Of a DNA stretch of 64,000 bases, positions 58,757-64,000 are shown in pieces. Source of the DNA: HGM13006 sp964527315 (GTDB taxonomy: Bacteria > Bacillota > Clostridia > Oscillospirales > Oscillospiraceae). Under the pieces are notes generated by a model. It made no database searches and was not told the DNA's origin. It saw nothing but the letters and a program-made list of their open reading frames with translations. The stretch covers positions 4,107-68,106 of the forward strand of contig CAZGOQ010000002.1 in NCBI GenBank assembly GCA_964527315.1, read 5' to 3'. The position numbers and the translations under genes were made by a program. Every line of letters begins with the position of its first letter. Position 1 is the stretch's first letter.

Positions 58757-59742
58757 GCAAAAAAGTTTCTCTGATCGTTCCGGTATATAACGCTGAACGC
58801 TATCTTATGGATATGGCCAAGTCCGTGCTCGTACAGCGCTACGAAAACTTTCAGCTGATTTTCAGCGACGACGGCTCTACCGACAACTCAGCAAATATCC
58901 TGACCCAGTTGGCCGCCGCAGACAGCCGAATTATCGTTGTCCTGGAACAAAACGGCGGCGTATCCGCCGCCCGGAACCGGGCGCTTCAATTGGCTGACGG
59001 CGATTACATCGGCTTCTGTGACGCCGATGATATGCCGGAGCCGGAGTATCTTTCCACGCTGGTCGCATTATTGGAAACATATGAAGCGGACGTGGCCTGC
59101 TGCGGCTTCACCCGCATTTACGAAACCGGCGTCTCTGATCAGATGCCCCAAACCGGGCAGGACATCTTTACGACTGACCGGGACGGCTTTTATCAACTTC
59201 TTCTCCGGCCCGACGGTTACACCGCCGTGATCTGGAACAAACTGTTCCGCCGGGAAGCGCTGCTGGACACCGACGGCGTCTGTTTGAAATTCGATGAAAC
59301 GCTCCACATTGCAGAGGACGGTGAGTGGATGTTCCGCTGCAATATCTGTCGCGCCGTGTTTACGCCGCAGCCCTTATACCGTTATTTTGTCCGGCGCAGC
59401 GGCGCCATGTACGGCGCGCTGACCGATCGCAAAAAGACCGAGTTGACCGCTCGAAAAAAAATTGTCGCGCTGTCCGAGAATCTTTCTCCAACTACCATGG
59501 CGCTGGCAAAGATGAAATATCAAAAAGGCGTTCGGGATCTGCTGTTCCACGCGGTCATCGACGGGCAGGGCAGGGCAGTCCGCTCTATGCTGCCGGAACT
59601 GAGCACTTATAAAAAGGAATTTTTTCAAAGTCCCGCGCTTTCCAGAAAGGAAAAGCTGAAATATCGAGTCTATCCTTTTATTATCCGGGGAAATCTCCGG
59701 CGAACCGGAGCGTTTTTCATGAAAACCCTCAGCGGACATTAG
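58753..59742 (+). CDS. Glycosyltransferase family 2
   Basis: The 329-residue protein shows the GT-A core: VSLIVPVYNAERYLMDMAKS, FSDDGSTDNSANIL near residue 36, NGGVSAARNRAL and GFCDADDMPEPEYL near 86 with the DxD motif. The region from 220 contains ILHIAEDGEWMFRCNI-type residues (AEDGEW). No membrane span. It adds a sugar during glycan assembly at the inner membrane face. Confidence 0.9.
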   Translation: MSKKVSLIVPVYNAERYLMDMAKSVLVQRYENFQLIFSDDGSTDNSANILTQLAAADSRIIVVLEQNGGVSAARNRALQLADGDYIGFCDADDMPEPEYLSTLVALLETYEADVACCGFTRIYETGVSDQMPQTGQDIFTTDRDGFYQLLLRPDGYTAVIWNKLFRREALLDTDGVCLKFDETLHIAEDGEWMFRCNICRAVFTPQPLYRYFVRRSGAMYGALTDRKKTELTARKKIVALSENLSPTTMALAKMKYQKGVRDLLFHAVIDGQGRAVRSMLPELSTYKKEFFQSPALSRKEKLKYRVYPFIIRGNLRRTGAFFMKTLSGH

Positions 59743-59760
59743 CCAACCGGGAGAACATCC

Positions 59761-60963
59761 ATGAAGAACTTTTTACAAAAAAACCTGTTTTTTATCTTAC
59801 TGGTCATTCCTTTTTTTAAGCCAGACATACTGGGCGTTTTACCCGGAACCGAGATGCTGGAGACCGCATATGACGTCTGGCGGCTGCTTTCCGCCGCCAT
59901 AACGGCGGCCCTTTATCTCTGCGGCCTGATCCGGCGGAAACGGCTCCCTTCTGCGGCAATGCTGTTTTTGGCCTGCTATTTCTTTTTTATCGCACTGTCC
60001 ACCGTCCTTCACGCTTCAAATCTCTGGGAAACGGCGAACTACATCCTGAGCATATTGGCATTTTGTATGCTGTTGGAGGTCAGTCTCCGGGTCTCCCCTC
60101 TGGTGACCATGGATATGCTGTTTTATCCTTTGACTGTGCTGATTTTAGCGAATTTTGGTCTGCTTCTGCTATATCCCAACGGCATTTGCAGCGGCGGAAC
60201 CTACGGTTATGCCTATAATCTTCTCGGCATTGATAATCTGCTGCCCCCCATTCTGGTGCCCTACATATTCCTGACTGCGCTTCGTTCCACCATGCGCACC
60301 GGGCGTCTCGATCTGGCCGCCTACGTTATGATTGGAATTTCCTCGTTGACCCTGCTTCTGGTCTGGTCCGCCACAGGGCTGATGGGGCTGGCGGTGGCAC
60401 TGATTTTCCTGCTGTTTTTCTATCAGCGGCGCTGGGAGACTCTGTTCAACGGAGTGACCGGTTTGTTGCCCGGATTTGGTCTGTTCTTTTCCGTGGTACT
60501 CTTTCGGCTTCAGGACACTTTTTCCTTTATCATCGAACGTGTCCTCCATAAAGGGCTGAGTTTTACCGGCAGAACGGAGATCTGGGACGTCGCCATTGAA
60601 AAAATTATGGCGTCCCCCTGGCTGGGCTATGGTTACGCCCGCTCCGGAAAAGTCTACCGGCTGCGGAAGGGGAAATATTATCATGCCCACAATATCTTTT
60701 TGGAGATTTTAATGGAGGGCGGGTTCTGTTCCCTGCTCTGCTATCTGGGTTTGATGACCGTTGCCGCAGGGCAGCTTCTGCGGCACAGAAAGCACTCCTA
60801 TGCCTGTCTGCTCTCCGGAGCCTTGATGGCAGTGGGTGTTATGACCTCCATGGAGCCGTTTTTGGACGGCAACAGCCTTTTGACCTATGGCTTGCTGATT
60901 TTGAGTTATCATGTCGGCACGCTGATTTCCGGCAAAGAAACGGAGCCGATACGGAGTCACTGA
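59761..60963 (+). CDS. O-antigen ligase/polymerase-like membrane protein (Wzy family)
   Basis: The 400-residue protein has about ten hydrophobic segments and the O-antigen polymerase/ligase loop near residue 275-320 (FTGRTEIWDVAIEKI, WLGYGYARSGK, YYHAHNIFLEILMEGG), with Gly-Arg and His-Asn motifs in the external loop. It probably polymerises or ligates the glycan repeat unit outside the membrane. Confidence 0.85.
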   Translation: MKNFLQKNLFFILLVIPFFKPDILGVLPGTEMLETAYDVWRLLSAAITAALYLCGLIRRKRLPSAAMLFLACYFFFIALSTVLHASNLWETANYILSILAFCMLLEVSLRVSPLVTMDMLFYPLTVLILANFGLLLLYPNGICSGGTYGYAYNLLGIDNLLPPILVPYIFLTALRSTMRTGRLDLAAYVMIGISSLTLLLVWSATGLMGLAVALIFLLFFYQRRWETLFNGVTGLLPGFGLFFSVVLFRLQDTFSFIIERVLHKGLSFTGRTEIWDVAIEKIMASPWLGYGYARSGKVYRLRKGKYYHAHNIFLEILMEGGFCSLLCYLGLMTVAAGQLLRHRKHSYACLLSGALMAVGVMTSMEPFLDGNSLLTYGLLILSYHVGTLISGKETEPIRSH

Positions 60964-61036
60964 TTTTTGCCGTTTCCTCAAACGGGGAGGCGGCGCAGCG
61001 CATCAGAGGGGCCTGCATCGAAAGGAGGTTTCCGAT

Positions 61037-62581
61037 TTGGCACGCACACAAAATTCCATTCGCAATATCTTCACTGCTATGATCGGGCAATTGGGCGGCA
61101 TTTTGATCAATCTTCTGGCCCGTGTATTTTTCCTGCACTACCTGAACCAGACCTATCTGGGACTGAACGGCCTGTTTACCAACGTTCTGACCATGCTCTC
61201 TCTGGTCGAGTTGGGTGTCGGCCCCGCCATGGCCTACAGCCTGTATAGGCCTCTGGCAGACGGAGATGTCGAAAAGCTGAAAAGCCATATGGCCTTTTAC
61301 AAAAAGGCCTATCGGATCATCGGCCTTGCCATTGCCACGCTGGGTCTGATTTTTCTGCCCTTCTATACCGTCTTTATGGACGAGGTCCCGGATATTCCCC
61401 ATCTGAATGTGATTTACCTGCTGTTTGTCGCCAACACTGTGATTTCCTATTTCTATTCCTATAAGCGCAGCCTGATCGTCTGCGATCAAAAAAAATATAT
61501 TGAAACCACTGTGCATTATGGTACCTATTTTATCCTGAACATCTGCCAGATCGCATTCCTTGCACTGACCAAAAACTATATAGTCTTTCTGATTTTACAG
61601 GTGCTGTCCACCTGGCTGGAAAATCTGATCCTGGCCAAAAAAGCGGACAAGCTTTATCCCTTTCTGAAAGAAAAAAATGTCCGGCCTATGGAGAAGGCCG
61701 ATTCTCAGATTATCGCCCGAAATGTGGCCGCTATGAGTATGCACAAACTCGGTTCCGTACTGGTAAATTCCACCGATAATATTCTGATCTCCAAACTCAT
61801 CGGCCTTGCCACAGCGGGCCTTTACAGCAACTACTATACCATTATCCACCCGCTTCAGACCATTACCAGTCAGATTTTCGATTCCATTGTCGCCAGTGTC
61901 GGGAATCTTACCGCTTCCGCAGAAGAGCGCGGCACAGACCGGCTGCTCAGCGCGTTTCACGACGTCTTTTTCTTTGCCTTCTGGCTTTTCACCTTCTGCT
62001 CCATCTGCCTTTTGAATCTGCTGCACCCCTTTATTCAATTCCTTTGGCTGAGAAACAGGGGATGGCTGCTGGACAATCTGACGCTCTATGTGCTGGTACT
62101 GAATTTCTACCTCTACGGAATGCGGCGGCCGGTTCTGGCTTTCCGGGACGCCACGGGCGCATTCTGGAACGACCGCTACAAACCGATTTTCGAGTCCATC
62201 ATCAATCTGGTGGCCTCTGTTTTGCTGGCAAAACACTTTGGCTTGGCGGGTATTTTTCTCGGTACGCTGGTCTCTACCGTTACCACCAGCCTCTGGGTAG
62301 AGCCGATGGTGTTATATCACAATGTGTTTTTTGTTTCCCTCCGGGATTATTTCATCCGCTTTGCTTCCCATATGGTGGTTGGGCTTCTGGTCTGCTGCGT
62401 GACCACCTGGCTCTGCAATTTGGCGGGCTACAGTCTTTTCTCCCTTATTCCCCGGGTTCTGATCTGTCTGGTCGTGCCAAATGTTCTGATCTATCTGATT
62501 TTCCACCGGACAAAGGAATTCCGCTATTTTACCCAGCTGGCCAAGTTCCTCCTGGACAAGGTGCGCCGTCATGAAAACTAG
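61037..62581 (+). CDS. Polysaccharide flippase (Wzx/MOP family)
   Basis: The 514-residue protein has about fourteen membrane segments; AMIGQLGGILINLLARVFFL and YLNQTYLGLNGLFTNVLTML near the start are typical of MOP exporters for lipid-linked oligosaccharides. TTG 61037 is the start, with AAAGGAGG eleven bases away. It would flip the undecaprenyl-linked unit to the outer face for the Wzy-like protein. Confidence 0.87.
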   Translation: MARTQNSIRNIFTAMIGQLGGILINLLARVFFLHYLNQTYLGLNGLFTNVLTMLSLVELGVGPAMAYSLYRPLADGDVEKLKSHMAFYKKAYRIIGLAIATLGLIFLPFYTVFMDEVPDIPHLNVIYLLFVANTVISYFYSYKRSLIVCDQKKYIETTVHYGTYFILNICQIAFLALTKNYIVFLILQVLSTWLENLILAKKADKLYPFLKEKNVRPMEKADSQIIARNVAAMSMHKLGSVLVNSTDNILISKLIGLATAGLYSNYYTIIHPLQTITSQIFDSIVASVGNLTASAEERGTDRLLSAFHDVFFFAFWLFTFCSICLLNLLHPFIQFLWLRNRGWLLDNLTLYVLVLNFYLYGMRRPVLAFRDATGAFWNDRYKPIFESIINLVASVLLAKHFGLAGIFLGTLVSTVTTSLWVEPMVLYHNVFFVSLRDYFIRFASHMVVGLLVCCVTTWLCNLAGYSLFSLIPRVLICLVVPNVLIYLIFHRTKEFRYFTQLAKFLLDKVRRHEN

Positions 62582-63578
62582 AGAAACATGGCTGGATGGG
62601 CTGAAAGGCTTTGCCATCCTGTTGGTGATCCTGGGGCATGTGCTCAGCGGATATCTGGATGCCGAGGCTTTTCCCGATGCCTATTATGACATCTATGCGC
62701 TCCGAAGCTGGATCTACAGCTTTCATATGCCCCTGTTTTTTTTGATCAGCGGTTTCACCTTTACGCTGGCCTACTACCCCGGCGGCGTCCTCCGGCGGAG
62801 GGGCTATTTCCGTCAGCTTTTCAATCTCTTTTGGCTTTACTCGCTGTTCGCGCTGCTGCAATGGGGCATTAAACAGGTCGTTCCGGAACTGGTAAACGCG
62901 CCGTATGACCTGACTGATCTGAAACGGATGTATATCGAGCCGCTGGGAAACTTCTGGTATCTCTATGTGCTGTTTATATTTTACGTTCTGGCGGCGCTGC
63001 TGCGTTTGCCCAAGTGGCCGCCCCTCTGGTTGCTGCTGTTTGGTGGGATTGCTATTTTTTCAGCGGACATCCATCTGAATTGGACGGATTTGACGCTCTA
63101 TCGAATTCTGTACCATCTTCCCTTCTTTATACTGGGCAGCGTTTTGTGTCAAAACCGTTCCCTGCTCCAAAGCAAAAAGCTTCTGGGTATCGCAGCCATG
63201 TTTTTATCCGCCGCTTCCGTGTTTTATTTCTTTCTTTACGCCAGAGACTGGTATTCCAATTGGAAACTGCTGATCGCACTTTCCGCCTGTTTTGTCAATG
63301 TTGTGCTGTTTTCCCATTTCGATTGGCTTTCAGCGTTCCCTCTGTTCCAACTCTGCGGAACCTGCTGTCTGGAAATGTATCTGCTCCATACATTTTTTAC
63401 CGGAGGTCTTCGGTCGGTGCTGCTTCTGCTGGGTATCACAACGCCTGCGCTGAGTATTACGCTGAACTTTCTGCTGAGCACGGGTCTGTCTTTGCTGCTA
63501 TCTATGACGGCCCGCCGGTTCCGTATTTTTGATCTCGTCTTTCGTCCGGCTAAATTTTTTTCAACAAAGAACGGATGA
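62571..63578 (+). CDS. Acyltransferase family 3 membrane protein (OafA/WecH-like)
   Basis: The 335-residue protein has around ten hydrophobic segments and acyltransferase-3 marks: WLDGLKGFAILLVILGHVLS with the catalytic His, and FHMPLFFLISGFTFTLAYY near residue 50. It O-acetylates or N-acylates a surface sugar or inositol. The ATG overlaps the flippase end by 11 bases. Last recognisable gene of the locus. Confidence 0.88.
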   Translation: MKTRETWLDGLKGFAILLVILGHVLSGYLDAEAFPDAYYDIYALRSWIYSFHMPLFFLISGFTFTLAYYPGGVLRRRGYFRQLFNLFWLYSLFALLQWGIKQVVPELVNAPYDLTDLKRMYIEPLGNFWYLYVLFIFYVLAALLRLPKWPPLWLLLFGGIAIFSADIHLNWTDLTLYRILYHLPFFILGSVLCQNRSLLQSKKLLGIAAMFLSAASVFYFFLYARDWYSNWKLLIALSACFVNVVLFSHFDWLSAFPLFQLCGTCCLEMYLLHTFFTGGLRSVLLLLGITTPALSITLNFLLSTGLSLLLSMTARRFRIFDLVFRPAKFFSTKNG

Positions 63579-63604
63579 AGCTCCACTGCCGGACTTCATC
63601 CGTT
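63570..63604 (+). terminator. Terminator of the surface-glycan locus
   Basis: AACGGATGAAG (63570-63580) and CTTCATCCGTT (63594-63604) form an 11-bp hairpin; a GTTTT/T tract is absent, so termination is only probable. The following 135 bases hold nothing else I can support. Confidence 0.55.
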
Positions 63605-63742
63605 GAGCCTGTCAAAGGGCTTCCCTGACAGCCTGTGAAGCGCCGGGGCGCGGGTGCCGGTATGAAGACATTTGCCGCTTTTCCTGCCCTCAAAATAAAG
63701 AAAAGCAGTTGAAAACCATTTCCAGTTTCTTCTCTTTTAATA

Positions 63743-64000
63743 TTACTCTCTCCGCCATGTGATGGAAGGAGTAACCGCAGACGGCACAGTGAACGATTTT
63801 ATATCTGTGCTTACTACAGAAAAACTGGGCGTGGCAGCATACGCCCGATAGTAATAAGTGGTACCAGGCTGTAACTGATAGACATACTTTTTGATGTTAT
63901 ACCACATCGAGGCGGATGTATTGGTTCCGCCGGAGTCCTGTCCCGGCATTTGCAGATTGCTGGAAGATGTACCGATGTACATCCCCACCGATTTCAAGTA
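63743..64000 (-). CDS. C-terminal end of a large extracellular protein (5' partial)
   Basis: Reading leftwards from the window edge, the frame ends at TAA 63745-63743. About 85 residues are visible and resemble a fibronectin type III or Ig-like repeat: LQPGTTYYYRAYAATPSFSV, then IKSFTVPSAVTP. The rest lies outside the window. Such repeats are common in secreted or wall-attached proteins. Which enzyme or adhesin domain precedes it is unknown. Confidence 0.7.
   Translation of the reverse strand, partial: YLKSVGMYIGTSSSNLQMPGQDSGGTNTSASMWYNIKKYVYQLQPGTTYYYRAYAATPSFSVVSTDIKSFTVPSAVTPSITWRRE

Overview
The window looks like a chromosomal piece of a moderately GC-rich, endospore-forming Clostridia member, probably an Oscillospiraceae-type gut anaerobe. 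This rests on the yabP-yabQ-divIC-yabR sporulation/division order, T-box and TPP riboswitches, SLH-domain and lipobox proteins, frequent TTG/GTG starts and strong GGAGG ribosome sites. The taxon is inferred. I saw no rRNA, tRNA, insertion sequence or CRISPR array. Ten N bases interrupt eno at 46326-46335.

Layout. (1) 1-6.1 kb: a partial gene, ferredoxin-nitroreductase, DUF1653 protein, secreted lysozyme-SLH protein, lipid kinase, MarR plus MATE exporter. (2) 6.2-33.7 kb: an accessory metabolic island. It holds regulators (LysR, two HxlR, AraC), three paralogous solute-binding lipoproteins without permeases, a T-box-controlled NhaC-type carrier with a UbiD decarboxylase, a molybdopterin oxidoreductase with its Fe-S partner, a nitroreductase, and two paralogous three-gene cassettes of SnoaL/NTF2-like proteins in the same order (minus strand 18971-16579, plus strand 24446-26889). 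It also holds a GT2-GtrA/NAGPA/membrane operon and a cation:dicarboxylate symporter with an unusual N-terminal domain. (3) 33.8-53.4 kb: conserved core genes: radC, pyrE, a lipoprotein nuclease, a cysteine desulfurase, aspS, hisS, yabPQ-divIC-yabR, a transglutaminase lipoprotein, lspA, an RluD-type synthase, riboswitch-controlled thiT, pgk-tpiA-eno, trmL, murA and a DUF2207 membrane protein. (4) 53.6-63.6 kb: tadA followed by a co-directional surface-glycan locus (rmlA-like, sugar-phosphate transferase, glf, DUF4422 transferase, LicD, tagD-like, GT2, Wzy-like, Wzx-like, acyltransferase). The window ends inside a surface-protein gene.

How the parts may work together. In the island, lipoproteins at the membrane surface, several redox or decarboxylase enzymes and at least six SnoaL-like proteins sit under shared upstream DNA motifs, which suggests import and stepwise conversion of small organic molecules, perhaps aromatic or polycyclic. 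The duplicated SnoaL triad is the best candidate for an undescribed system: its gene order, lengths and C-terminal signatures are kept between copies, and a 21-bp upstream motif is nearly identical before the second triad and before one lipoprotein gene. A roughly 130-bp palindromic element occurs three times (about 2.5, 20.0 and 31.75 kb), each time just past the end of a minus-strand gene.
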